A model generated the notes under the pieces. That model did not search any database and had not been told where the DNA came from. It saw nothing but the letters and a program-made list of their open reading frames with translations. From an uncultured Lachnospiraceae bacterium (GTDB taxonomy: Bacteria > Bacillota > Clostridia > Lachnospirales > Lachnospiraceae), in contig CAJKGK010000013.1 of the NCBI GenBank assembly GCA_905199445.1, positions 21,710 to 85,709 of the forward strand: 64,000 bases of DNA, in the 5' to 3' direction. The position numbers were made by a program, and so were the translations under genes. Shown piece by piece: positions 16,708 through 25,019 of the stretch (within the stretch, counting starts at the first letter, position 1; each line of letters begins with the position of its first letter).

Positions 16708-17808
16708 ATGTCCCAAACAATAGGCTTCATCGGACTTGGACTCATCGGCGGTTCCATTGCCAAGACAATTCGCCGGGTGCATCCGGATTACAGTATCATA
16801 GCCTGCGATGCCAACAGAGAAAATCTTACCCAGGCCCTGGCCGATGGTACTTTAAATCAGGCCCATGACACTGTTTCACAGGGTTTTGCCCGGTGCGATT
16901 TTATATTTTTATGTGCGCCTGTTCATATTAATATTCATTATTTACATATATTAAAAAATATCATTTCCCCCGGCTGTATTCTCACAGATGTGGGCAGTGT
17001 GAAAAATCAGATTCATAAGGCCGTAGAAAGTCTTGAGCTGACCCGGCAGTTTATCGGCGGACATCCAATGACCGGTTCGGAAAAAAGCGGATATGCCAGC
17101 GCCAGCGACCGGCTGCTGGAAAATGCCTATTATATCATAACGCCTACTGCAAACAATGACCGGTCAGATATTGACCGGCTGGTGGCTCTTGTAAAGTCCC
17201 TGGCAGCGCTGCCAGTCGTTTTAGACGCAGGTCATCACGATTATATTACAGCGGCCATCAGTCATCTGCCCCATATTATCGCCTATACCCTTGTCAATTT
17301 AGTCAAAGAATCCGATGATTCCGACGAACGCATGCGTATGCTGGCCGCCGGCGGTTTCAAGGATATTACCCGAATCGCCTCCTCATCACCTGTGATGTGG
17401 CAGCAGATCTGCGGTGAAAACAGCGAAAACATCCTTCTTGTTCTGGATAACTACATTCACAGCCTCCGACAGATTGAAACCGCCATCAGAGAAAATGATG
17501 AAACCTATCTGCTGGATTATTTTGATCGGGCCAAAGCATACCGCAATGCCATTCCAAAATCCGGAGCCAAAGGAAGCATTCGCCCGCTCTATGATATTTA
17601 TGTGGATATTATCGATGAATCCGGAGCCATTGCTACCATTGCCACTATTCTGGCAACCAACGGTATCAGCATTAAAAATATTGGAATTATCCACAACCGG
17701 GAATTTGAAGAAGGCGTGCTTAAAATCGAATTTTACGAAGACGCAGCTTCAGACAAAGCCGTCCAGCTTTTAAGACGTTTCCATTACGTTGTCCATGAAC
17801 CAAAGTAA
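16708..17808 (+). CDS. tyrA: Prephenate dehydrogenase with ACT domain
   Basis: Converts prephenate to 4-hydroxyphenylpyruvate with NAD+ in tyrosine synthesis. The 366-aa protein begins with a Rossmann motif, IGFIGLGLIGGSIAK. It continues with the family signature GGHPMTGSEKSGYASA (about residues 116-131) and the catalytic-domain segment ISHLPHI. A C-terminal ACT domain (DIIDESGAIATIATILATNG, about 295 onward) probably gives tyrosine feedback control. The ATG at 16708 sits 7 nt after AAGGAGG. It is followed after 33 nt by aroA. Confidence 0.95.
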   Translation: MSQTIGFIGLGLIGGSIAKTIRRVHPDYSIIACDANRENLTQALADGTLNQAHDTVSQGFARCDFIFLCAPVHINIHYLHILKNIISPGCILTDVGSVKNQIHKAVESLELTRQFIGGHPMTGSEKSGYASASDRLLENAYYIITPTANNDRSDIDRLVALVKSLAALPVVLDAGHHDYITAAISHLPHIIAYTLVNLVKESDDSDERMRMLAAGGFKDITRIASSSPVMWQQICGENSENILLVLDNYIHSLRQIETAIRENDETYLLDYFDRAKAYRNAIPKSGAKGSIRPLYDIYVDIIDESGAIATIATILATNGISIKNIGIIHNREFEEGVLKIEFYEDAASDKAVQLLRRFHYVVHEPK

Positions 17809-17841
17809 AAACTTCACATTAAAGCGGAAAGGAACATCATT

Positions 17842-19131
17842 ATGATACATATACAAAAGGCAGGTCCCCTTCACGGAACATTTACCGTTCCAGGGGATAA
17901 ATCTATTTCTCACAGAAGCATCATGTTTGGCGCCCTTGCCAAAGGGACAACCACAGTCCATGGTTTTTTACAGGGTGCAGACTGTCTGTCCACCATTTCC
18001 TGTTTTAGAGCCATGGGCATTGAGATCGAAAACAGCAATGAAACTGTTAAAATTCACGGCCGTGGTCTCCATGGCCTGACACCGGCAAAGCATATGCTGG
18101 ATACGGGCAACAGCGGCACAACAACCCGGTTAATTTCCGGAATTCTGGCCGCTCAGCCCTTTGTCACCACTCTAAATGGCGATGCCTCCATTCAAAAACG
18201 TCCCATGAGGCGAATCATAGAGCCACTCACTAAAATGGGGGCCAGTATCGAAAGTCTGAAAAATAATGACTGTGCACCTTTAAAAATCACCGGTCGTCCC
18301 CTTCACGGCATCACATGGCAGTCTCCGGTAGCCTCGGCCCAGGTGAAATCCGCAATTTTACTGGCCGGACTATATGCCGACAGTCCAACTACAGTCATCG
18401 AACCAACCCTGTCCAGAAACCATACCGAGCTTATGCTTACTGCACTGGGAAGTCAAATCACCACCAAGATTACAGACCACGCCGCCATCACCATACATCC
18501 CGTATCAAACCTGTATGCCCGGGATATATTTGTCCCTGGCGACATTTCCTCTGCCGCCTATTTTATCGCTGCAGGCCTGATCGTTCCAGGTTCTGAAATC
18601 ACTATAAAAAATGTGGGCATTAATCCAACCCGTAATGGCATTCTCCGTGTCTGTCAGGCCATGAATGCCGATATAACCATTGAAAACATCCGTACCTGGG
18701 GCAGCGAATCAGTTGCCGATCTTACAATCCACACGTCCAATTTACAGGGAACAACGATTGAAGGAGATCTGATCCCCACACTGATCGATGAAATCCCGGT
18801 GATTGCAGTTTTAGCCTGCTTTGCCCGGGGCACAACAATCATTCGGGATGCTCAGGAGCTCAAAGTGAAGGAATCCAACCGAATCGACCTGTGTGTCAAT
18901 CATCTGAAAGCCATGGGGGCAGATATTATCCCCACCGATGACGGCATGATCATCCATGGCGGACGCCCGCTCCACGGGGCCTGCATCGACCCTTCCCTTG
19001 ACCACCGCATTGCCATGGCCTTTGCAATTGCCGCTTTGGCCAGCGATGGAATCACTCAAATCAAAGATGCCGCCTGTGTGGATATTTCATATCCAGGATT
19101 TTTTAAAGATCTGCAAATGCTGCAAAAATAA
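17842..19131 (+). CDS. aroA: 3-phosphoshikimate 1-carboxyvinyltransferase (EPSP synthase)
   Basis: Transfers the enolpyruvyl group of PEP to shikimate-3-phosphate in the shikimate pathway. The 429-aa protein has the usual two-domain length. Visible motifs are VPGDKSISHRSIM (residues about 16-28), LDTGNSGTTTRLISG, and LKVKESNRI with the catalytic Lys/Glu region, and the C-terminal DHRIAMAFAIA. Cotranscribed with tyrA; GGAAAGGAAC precedes the ATG. The pair is a partial aromatic amino acid cluster; the other shikimate genes are not in the window. Confidence 0.97.
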   Translation: MIHIQKAGPLHGTFTVPGDKSISHRSIMFGALAKGTTTVHGFLQGADCLSTISCFRAMGIEIENSNETVKIHGRGLHGLTPAKHMLDTGNSGTTTRLISGILAAQPFVTTLNGDASIQKRPMRRIIEPLTKMGASIESLKNNDCAPLKITGRPLHGITWQSPVASAQVKSAILLAGLYADSPTTVIEPTLSRNHTELMLTALGSQITTKITDHAAITIHPVSNLYARDIFVPGDISSAAYFIAAGLIVPGSEITIKNVGINPTRNGILRVCQAMNADITIENIRTWGSESVADLTIHTSNLQGTTIEGDLIPTLIDEIPVIAVLACFARGTTIIRDAQELKVKESNRIDLCVNHLKAMGADIIPTDDGMIIHGGRPLHGACIDPSLDHRIAMAFAIAALASDGITQIKDAACVDISYPGFFKDLQMLQK

Positions 19132-19158
19132 AACGTACGCCGCCAGACATATCACAGC

Positions 19159-19224
19159 AAAAAGCCCTCCATACTGTAAACAACGATCTGTCTTTATCGT
19201 TTTACAGCCTGGAGGGCTTTCTTC
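19159..19224. terminator. Terminator after aroA
   Basis: AAAGCCCTCCA and TGGAGGGCTTT form the base of a long stem that continues with ACTGTAAA/TTTACAG around an inner loop. TTT-rich sequence lies on both sides, so it could also serve the convergent membrane-protein gene. Confidence 0.85.
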
Positions 19225-19253
19225 ATCAATAGATTCTTCATCAAAATCAAAAT

Positions 19254-19787
19254 TTACAGTTTCAGCTGTCTTCTTAGTTTATTCCACACAACCGCCTGGA
19301 AATATTCATAAGCTTTATCATAGATCAGCAGAACAAACTGTCCGGCCACCGCAAATATCAGTAAGAGCCACAATGACATTTTCCCCGGGTATATAAGTTT
19401 AGGCAAAAAAATCAGTGTCGGAATATACATGACATTAAAGACCGCATAACGGATACACCAGAAAACAAAAGTACGCCTCTGCATAGCAGGGGCTGCAGCA
19501 ATCTTTTCAAAAGCCAGTTCCCGCACATAGATATATAGGCTCATAGCGCCATAGGTCAGACAATACAGTTTGTTCGGCGCAATGATCAGTGCCAGACAAA
19601 TGCCTGCAAAAAGGAAGGCTGCGCCTGGCCCCAAACTACACTCCCGGACGGCAATCCCTGTACAAAAAGCCGCTGCAGCCATGAAAAACAGTGTTGCCGG
19701 TTCAAAGTATCCCCCCAGCAGCGTCAACACCATGGCTACAGCCAGCAAAAGTCCCAAAAAAGCCATCTTTTTTGAACTTACATGCAT
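19254..19787 (-). CDS. Hypothetical polytopic membrane protein, third gene of the DUF5685/J-domain cluster
   Basis: About 177 aa with five or six hydrophobic helices (for example MAFLGLLLAVAMVLTLLGGY, AAFLFAGICLALIIAP and SLWLLLIFAVAGQFVLLIY), the rest being short basic loops. Family not recognised. The ATG at 19787 follows GGGAGG (12 nt, slightly long); an ATG at 19811 is the alternative. Either way the gene overlaps the end of the J-domain gene, so it belongs to the same coupled unit, where it may serve as the membrane partner (inference). Confidence 0.75.
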   Translation of the reverse strand: MHVSSKKMAFLGLLLAVAMVLTLLGGYFEPATLFFMAAAAFCTGIAVRECSLGPGAAFLFAGICLALIIAPNKLYCLTYGAMSLYIYVRELAFEKIAAAPAMQRRTFVFWCIRYAVFNVMYIPTLIFLPKLIYPGKMSLWLLLIFAVAGQFVLLIYDKAYEYFQAVVWNKLRRQLKL

Positions 19788-20410
19788 GAACAAAGATCGC
19801 CTCCCATACATTCACACAGCTGGTCGGCCACACATAAATCACAGCACATGTTGCCCGTCCCGCAGGTTGACTGGGGACGTCCATAATCCATCCCACCGCC
19901 CTGATAGCGGTTGGTCCGCCACTGCAGCTGATTAACCAGGTTTCGATACTCCGGATTTTGGGGTTCCATAGACGCTGCCCGGTTTGCATCGTTCATAGCC
20001 TGAAGATTATTGCCGATTCCTGCATTGGCTACTGCACTGTAATAATACCAGCGGGCATCCCGATTTGGAATGCCGTTAAGCGCATTCAGAGCATCCCGGT
20101 ATCGTCCATTAGAGATAAAATTATAAACAGCCGTCAGTTCCACACTGTTTGAACCGGAGGAACTGTAGGAACCGCCATAAGAACCGCCATATCCTCCGCC
20201 GGAATAAGAGCCTCCCCGCTCCCGCTCATCCATAATCTGCTTATAAGCCTCCTGTACCTCCTTAAACTTCTCCTCTGCCAGATCAGATAAAGGGTTATCT
20301 GCGTAGGAATCCGGATGATACTTTCTGCTCATGTTACGGTATGCTTTTTTAATTTCGTCGTCCGATGCATTGGGGGAGACCCCAAGCACACTATATGGAT
20401 CTGATATCAT
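19778..20410 (-). CDS. J-domain protein with tetratricopeptide-like region and Cys-rich tail
   Basis: 210 aa. An N-terminal J-domain, DPYSVLGVSPNASDDEIKKA with the HPD motif in RKYHPDSYAD (about residue 31-33), would stimulate a DnaK-type ATPase. It is followed by a Gly/Ser linker (GGSYSGGGYGGSYGGS), a TPR-like helical region (RYRDALNALNGI, AMNDANRAASMEP) and a tail with about eight Cys in its last 27 residues (GNMCCDLCVADQLCECMGG). The zinc finger and substrate domains of DnaJ proper are absent, so it is a specialised co-chaperone. Its ATG shares one base with the stop of the DUF5685 gene (TAATG). Confidence 0.88.
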   Translation of the reverse strand: MISDPYSVLGVSPNASDDEIKKAYRNMSRKYHPDSYADNPLSDLAEEKFKEVQEAYKQIMDERERGGSYSGGGYGGSYGGSYSSSGSNSVELTAVYNFISNGRYRDALNALNGIPNRDARWYYYSAVANAGIGNNLQAMNDANRAASMEPQNPEYRNLVNQLQWRTNRYQGGGMDYGRPQSTCGTGNMCCDLCVADQLCECMGGDLCSCM

Positions 20411-21231
20411 TAATGACTTCCTCTCTGTATTTTATCAAATTTTTTCCATACACCGGCGTAAAGTATGTTTCTTAAAATCTCAGCATCCTCCACGCAGGGC
20501 AATTTTTCAAATTCTATTGTACACTCTGCCATCATCATATTCAACATGTATTTACATTCTTCTGTGAAATTTTCGTGACCGCAGATCTCTTTAAGGGGAT
20601 TATAGCTGCCTGAAGCCTGATCCTTTTCAAGGTCATCAAAGGCATCCATAATATATATAAATTTCCCCAAAAAAAATCCGATGCGCCGTAAAGACAGATC
20701 CCAGCCGTCCTTTTTATAGACAAGCAGTGTCTCCATAATTTTTCCAAAACATCCGGCAACCTTATCAATACTTGTTTCATTTTTTTCTTCCATCATGTGA
20801 AGCTGCTTCAGCCAATAGCTGATCGCCCGACATTTCTGGGGATACTTTTTTCGCAGACGACGATAGGTTTTTCGCAAAATAGCCGAGCCAAACTGACCGG
20901 CCCGGCTGCCCTCATCTTTCCAGTCATCCACAAGATGATGATATACAAGGATAATATTCATATCTGCCGCATATTCACTGAATTCATTCATCAGCATCTG
21001 CTGTTTTTTTACAGGATGCACCTTACATCGGTGCGCTTCCCTTTTTGTCTCACATTCATACAGACTGGTCAGCAGCATAACAAGAAAAGTCATATCATAG
21101 GTCAGTGTCAGCTGCCCCAGAAAGCCATATTTTTGCTTTAATGTCCTGCACAGGCCGCAATAATAGGCTTTATATTTATAGTATTCCTTCATTTTAAGTT
21201 CAGGTTCATTTGCAGTGACATAACCAAACAT
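20410..21231 (-). CDS. DUF5685 family protein with two Asp-rich motifs
   Basis: 273 aa, helical, no signal peptide. The N-terminus FGYVTANEPELKMKEY and YYCGLCRTLKQKYG (Cys25, Cys28, with Cys60 and Cys69 further on) is typical of DUF5685. Two acidic motifs lie on predicted helices: HHLVDDWKDE (Asp102, Asp103, Asp106) and YIMDAFDDLEKD (Asp196, Asp199, Asp200, Asp204). Their spacing recalls the paired DDxxD motifs of trans-isoprenyl-type synthases, a resemblance only. It is first in a coupled cluster with the J-domain protein and a membrane protein, which suggests a shared but unknown process. Confidence 0.82.
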   Translation of the reverse strand: MFGYVTANEPELKMKEYYKYKAYYCGLCRTLKQKYGFLGQLTLTYDMTFLVMLLTSLYECETKREAHRCKVHPVKKQQMLMNEFSEYAADMNIILVYHHLVDDWKDEGSRAGQFGSAILRKTYRRLRKKYPQKCRAISYWLKQLHMMEEKNETSIDKVAGCFGKIMETLLVYKKDGWDLSLRRIGFFLGKFIYIMDAFDDLEKDQASGSYNPLKEICGHENFTEECKYMLNMMMAECTIEFEKLPCVEDAEILRNILYAGVWKKFDKIQRGSH

Positions 21232-21274
21232 TCCAACATTCCTTTCATGGCCGCTTCACGGCGGCTTAAATTAT

Positions 21275-22255
21275 TCACTCACACGGATACTTCAATCCCC
21301 ACATTTTACGAATCCGATCCATAATCCGCATATTTTCCAGGGTGACCACCCAGGGAAGGCGGCTGCTTTCCAGTTCTTTGTCCTTAATGCAGGCTGCCGC
21401 CTCACGAATAGAATATTCGAATCCATTAACCTCGTGAGGGAAAAAGGCCACTTCGGGTTCTTTAAAATTTCTATACAAAACAACCCTTTGACCGGCCGTA
21501 AAATGATCGATCACAATTTTACCATACTCACCGGAAATCACCGCACCATTGCCTGTATCAGACACAACCGAAGCACTAAGTGAAGCCAGCCGCCGTCCGC
21601 CTCTGTAGGATAATGTAATGGTATGATGTTCATCCGTTCCAGCTTCACCGATATAAGCCATGGTCTGAATATCCTCAATATCATATCCCAAAATCATGGT
21701 CGCATAATTAACAGGATAGATCCCCACATCCAACAGGGCACCGCCGCCCAGGTCCTTATTAAACCATCGGCTCTTTGGAAAGCCCTGCGCAGGAAATCCA
21801 AAATGACCTTCCACAAAACGCACCTCGCCAATCTCACCATCATTAATCCACTGACGCACCTGATGGGTTGTCGGCAAAAAACGGGTAACCATGTTTTCCA
21901 TAAAAAACACATTATGGTCATAGGCCACATCAATCAGGTACTGAACCTGATTGGCATTCATAGCCACAGGCTTTTCACACAGCACATGCTTGCCGGCTTT
22001 CATGGCCGCAGCCGCATGCTCCACATGGCAAGGATGCGGCGTGGCAATATAGATAGCCTGAATCTGGTCATCCGAAAGCATACGCTCATAAGATTCATAA
22101 GCCTGCCGGACATGATGTGCCTTTGCAAAATGATAAGCATTTCCATAATTTCTGGAAGCCACGCCGTAAGCACACACATCATCCGTCATCGCATTTAATG
22201 TATCCGCAAATTTAGTGGCAATACCACCGGTGCCGATGATTCCCCAATTTAACAT
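21275..22255 (-). CDS. Gfo/Idh/MocA family NAD(P)-dependent oxidoreductase
   Basis: About 326 aa, cytosolic. An N-terminal Rossmann fold (LNWGIIGTGGIATKFADTL, residues 2-20) is followed by HVLCEKPVAMNANQV, the family's catalytic EKP motif, and the beta-sheet domain with GGGALLDVGIYPVNYA, which carries the usual GxxxDxGxY signature. Typical substrates are sugars, inositols or dihydrodiols; the real one is unknown. The ATG at 22255 follows GGGAGG; an upstream in-frame codon at 22288 is not needed. It is 43 nt upstream of the DUF5685 gene on the same strand. Confidence 0.9.
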   Translation of the reverse strand: MLNWGIIGTGGIATKFADTLNAMTDDVCAYGVASRNYGNAYHFAKAHHVRQAYESYERMLSDDQIQAIYIATPHPCHVEHAAAAMKAGKHVLCEKPVAMNANQVQYLIDVAYDHNVFFMENMVTRFLPTTHQVRQWINDGEIGEVRFVEGHFGFPAQGFPKSRWFNKDLGGGALLDVGIYPVNYATMILGYDIEDIQTMAYIGEAGTDEHHTITLSYRGGRRLASLSASVVSDTGNGAVISGEYGKIVIDHFTAGQRVVLYRNFKEPEVAFFPHEVNGFEYSIREAAACIKDKELESSRLPWVVTLENMRIMDRIRKMWGLKYPCE

Positions 22256-22479
22256 ACATAAAACCTCCCTGTCCCCAAAAATCCACACGCCCGTCGGGCA
22301 GTACTGTTATGATTTATAGTAACATATCTCCTTTTAAAGCTCAACGCTGTTTAGAAAAAATTAACGATTGGATTATATTTTTTTAAACTTGCACTTTTGA
22401 CTCTGGTATCATAAAATTAAAGTATCATTGACACACATGATCATCACGATATATTGTTCTAAAAAGGAGGGGTACATGA

Positions 22480-22692
22480 ATGATTATTGATCGTTTTGAA
22501 GGCGATGATGCCATTTGTGAGGATAAAAGCCAACGGATGATTACAATTAAGCGCAAACAACTCCCCATCGACGCCAGGGAAGGGTCTGAAATTCTGTACG
22601 AAAATGGCAATTTCATTTTAAAAGATAATGCCAGTGAACGAAAACGGCTTCAGGAAAAAATGCGGGAACTTTTTCAAAGAAAAACAGATTAA
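22480..22692 (+). CDS. DUF3006 domain-containing small protein
   Basis: A 70-aa soluble protein whose start IIDRFEGDDAICED is the DUF3006 signature. A beta-strand region (ITIKRKQLP) and a basic helical tail (ASERKRLQEKMRELFQRK) follow. Function of the family is unknown; other members often sit next to secreted hydrolases, but this one is isolated. AAAGGAGGGG precedes the start; the ATG 5 nt earlier runs straight into a stop, so 22480 is the true start. Confidence 0.8.
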   Translation: MIIDRFEGDDAICEDKSQRMITIKRKQLPIDAREGSEILYENGNFILKDNASERKRLQEKMRELFQRKTD

Positions 22693-22697
22693 AAATA

Positions 22698-22740
22698 AAC
22701 GGGACAGCAATTTCAGTAATTTGTGAAATTCTGTCCCGCA
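22698..22740 (-). terminator. Terminator of the sugar ABC transporter operon
   Basis: CGGGACAGCAATTTCA pairs with TGAAATTCTGTCCCG. On the minus strand the stem is followed by TTTATTTTT. It closes the ABC operon and converges with the DUF3006 gene. Confidence 0.75.
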
Positions 22741-22759
22741 TAGAATACCATATCCATTT

Positions 22760-23725
22760 TTAAGAAACACTACTGCCTTCCAGACCTTTACGATATTTTC
22801 TGAAAATATGTTCAGCCTTTTCCCGATTAGCAGAAACCGCCATAACAATAATCATAAACAACCCCAGTATAACATCCTGCATTGTAGAAGGAAGGCCAAG
22901 AGCAATCAATCCGGTAAATATAATGCTAATGCATAGCTCTCCGATCAGAATATTCAAGGCCAGATTATCAATCAAAGCAAGCAGTTCCATACCGATCATC
23001 ACGCCCATCATTGGCTGAAATACCATGGAAAGACTGCTCATATTAATAGCACCGGTGACCGAATTGGAGTAGCTGATCTGAAGTACACCAACAACACCCA
23101 GAAAAATTCCTCCCACCAGATAACATCCAAAATTTATCCGGCCAGGTTTAATTCCCATATTTTTTGCCAGCAACTCATTGTTACCCACGACCCGAACGTG
23201 ATAACAAAATTGTGTTCGATAATAAATCATATAAAAAATTATCATCATGACAAGACAAACCATGTAATTATAGGGTGCTTTCCCCAAAAAGGCAATATCA
23301 CCGGAAATCTGAATAAAGCTGTGGCTGCCCATCACCGTATAAGTAAGCACTTCAAGAAGCATTACAAATCCCAGGGAAAGTACAAGGGACGGAATACGAA
23401 ATAGATTGTGGCAAAGCCCCATAACTGCACCAACGAGCAGACCCGCAATCAGGCTTCCAGCAATTAATCCGGCCAGTCCGAAATACTGGGATAAAAATCC
23501 GCCAAAAGCCGCACAAACAATCACTCTTGAACCGGTACTTAAATCAAAAATACCTGCAGCCATACCAAATGCCATACCAAGCCCCATAATTACAGGAATC
23601 ACAGACTGGGAAACAATAACATACAGACTATGTAGTCCAAATCCCGGCGCAAGAATCCAGAAGATGATAAACAGCAGTACAGGGATAACAAATACACCGG
23701 CAATTTTCCAGATTTTATTTGACAT
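22760..23725 (-). CDS. Sugar ABC transporter permease (RbsC/BPD_transp_2 family), second permease
   Basis: About 321 aa, inner membrane, eight or more hydrophobic helices. The segment VIPVIMGLGMAFGMAAGIFD followed by LSTGSRV corresponds to the conserved region of RbsC/XylH-type permeases, and the cytoplasmic coupling loop reads ELLAKNMGIKPGRIN. It is the last gene of the importer operon. Of two adjacent ATGs, the second (23725) is at the better distance from AAGGAG. With the other permease it would form a heterodimeric channel, unlike RbsC, which is often a homodimer. Confidence 0.88.
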   Translation of the reverse strand: MSNKIWKIAGVFVIPVLLFIIFWILAPGFGLHSLYVIVSQSVIPVIMGLGMAFGMAAGIFDLSTGSRVIVCAAFGGFLSQYFGLAGLIAGSLIAGLLVGAVMGLCHNLFRIPSLVLSLGFVMLLEVLTYTVMGSHSFIQISGDIAFLGKAPYNYMVCLVMMIIFYMIYYRTQFCYHVRVVGNNELLAKNMGIKPGRINFGCYLVGGIFLGVVGVLQISYSNSVTGAINMSSLSMVFQPMMGVMIGMELLALIDNLALNILIGELCISIIFTGLIALGLPSTMQDVILGLFMIIVMAVSANREKAEHIFRKYRKGLEGSSVS

Positions 23726-23754
23726 CATTTTTCTCCTTTTTATGCTAACCCAAT

Positions 23755-24996
23755 CTACTCTGCCTGGGCCTGCTTTCTTTCCGCCACTTCACTAACACTA
23801 AAATTATCAGCCATTTCCTGCAAATCTTCCAGCGTAAGATTGGGATTGGTTGTTTTTAACAAAAGGCTTTTTATTTCTTCATCCGTATAAATCGGTGTAT
23901 CACAGGCAATATATTCATAAAACTGTTCCAGCTGTTCACTATTTTCTACAAGTGAATATTTAAGCACAATTTCCGGAGTCTCCTGAGCAACCGGGGTTTC
24001 TAAAATAGCATTAACAAGCAGGGATGACGCCAATACAGAATCCATTACCAAAAGATCACTCAGGGTAGCCGTAATAGTCCCGGTTTCAAAGAAAGCTTCA
24101 GATCCATCCTCAGTATCTACAGTAATATACTTGACTTCGCCCGCCTTTCCCGCATTCTCAATCGCTGTGGCAATAGCATTGACATCTCCGGTCGCTGTGG
24201 ATGCGACACGTATAATACCGCTTAAGTCCGGATAAGAGGCAATAAAACTTTCAACAGCTTTTGCACCATCACCAGCCTGAGCCAGTGCCCTCACCTCAGC
24301 GACCTGTGTCAGGCCGAATTCCTCAGCAGCCTGATTCAGTCCCTGTTCTCTCAAAGCACCCGTTGTATCACCTACAGCTGTAGAAATAATCGCATATTCT
24401 TTTCCGCCAGCCTGAGCCAATGCCTGCCCCATAGCGTAACCAGCAGAAACCTCATCCTCATAAACCATACCTGCATAATAGTCAGAAGCTTCCACAATTT
24501 CTTTAACCTCCGGATCACTTATGGAACGCATACTGATCACAAAATACACTCCGGCATCCTCACAAAGCGATACAATACTGGGAAGTACAGATTCTGCCAT
24601 AGGTGTTACAAATACGCCGTCACACCCGGCCTGAATCAGTTTTTCTACTGCATTGACCGTACCCTCAGGTGTAAAATCAAAGACCTCTGTCACAAGCTCC
24701 CCACCGGCAGCCCGCGCCACAGCCTCTCTGTTTTTATGCATAGCAGACATGACCGCATTATATGTAGGCGCTGTGGGATAGCCGATTTTAAAAGATGTCT
24801 CACCATCCACATCATCGGCTGATGCCTCAGTTTTCTCTCCTGCCTCTGATATCGTCATATTCCCACTGCCATCTTGTCTGTCTTCCGTCTGAGCACCATT
24901 ATCTCCTTTTGTGTCTGTTTCTGAGGTACAGGCCGTAAGTCCTGTTGCCGCCATCACTATTGCCAGTCCCATTGCCAATAATTTTTTTCTTAACAT
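23755..24996 (-). CDS. Sugar ABC transporter substrate-binding lipoprotein
   Basis: 413 aa. The signal peptide MLRKKLLAMGLAIVMAA ends in a lipobox LTAC (Cys about 23), so the mature protein is tethered to the outer face of the membrane. An Asp/Glu/Ser-rich linker precedes a LacI-type periplasmic binding fold (FKIGYPTAPTYNAVMSAM; AGCDGVFVTPMAESVLPSI; EYAIISTAVGDTTGALREQG). A C-terminal extension of about 70 residues goes beyond the usual domain. The ligand is probably a sugar; the adjacent GH78 gene hints at rhamnose or a rhamnoside (inference). Confidence 0.9.
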   Translation of the reverse strand: MLRKKLLAMGLAIVMAATGLTACTSETDTKGDNGAQTEDRQDGSGNMTISEAGEKTEASADDVDGETSFKIGYPTAPTYNAVMSAMHKNREAVARAAGGELVTEVFDFTPEGTVNAVEKLIQAGCDGVFVTPMAESVLPSIVSLCEDAGVYFVISMRSISDPEVKEIVEASDYYAGMVYEDEVSAGYAMGQALAQAGGKEYAIISTAVGDTTGALREQGLNQAAEEFGLTQVAEVRALAQAGDGAKAVESFIASYPDLSGIIRVASTATGDVNAIATAIENAGKAGEVKYITVDTEDGSEAFFETGTITATLSDLLVMDSVLASSLLVNAILETPVAQETPEIVLKYSLVENSEQLEQFYEYIACDTPIYTDEEIKSLLLKTTNPNLTLEDLQEMADNFSVSEVAERKQAQAE

Positions 24997-25019
24997 TTTA
25001 AACTTCTCCTTTATAATAA

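Noticed and set aside
21623..22198. 191-codon plus-strand open frame inside the Gfo/Idh/MocA gene
   Set aside because: Antisense to the Rossmann fold of the oxidoreductase; His/Met-rich shadow composition.
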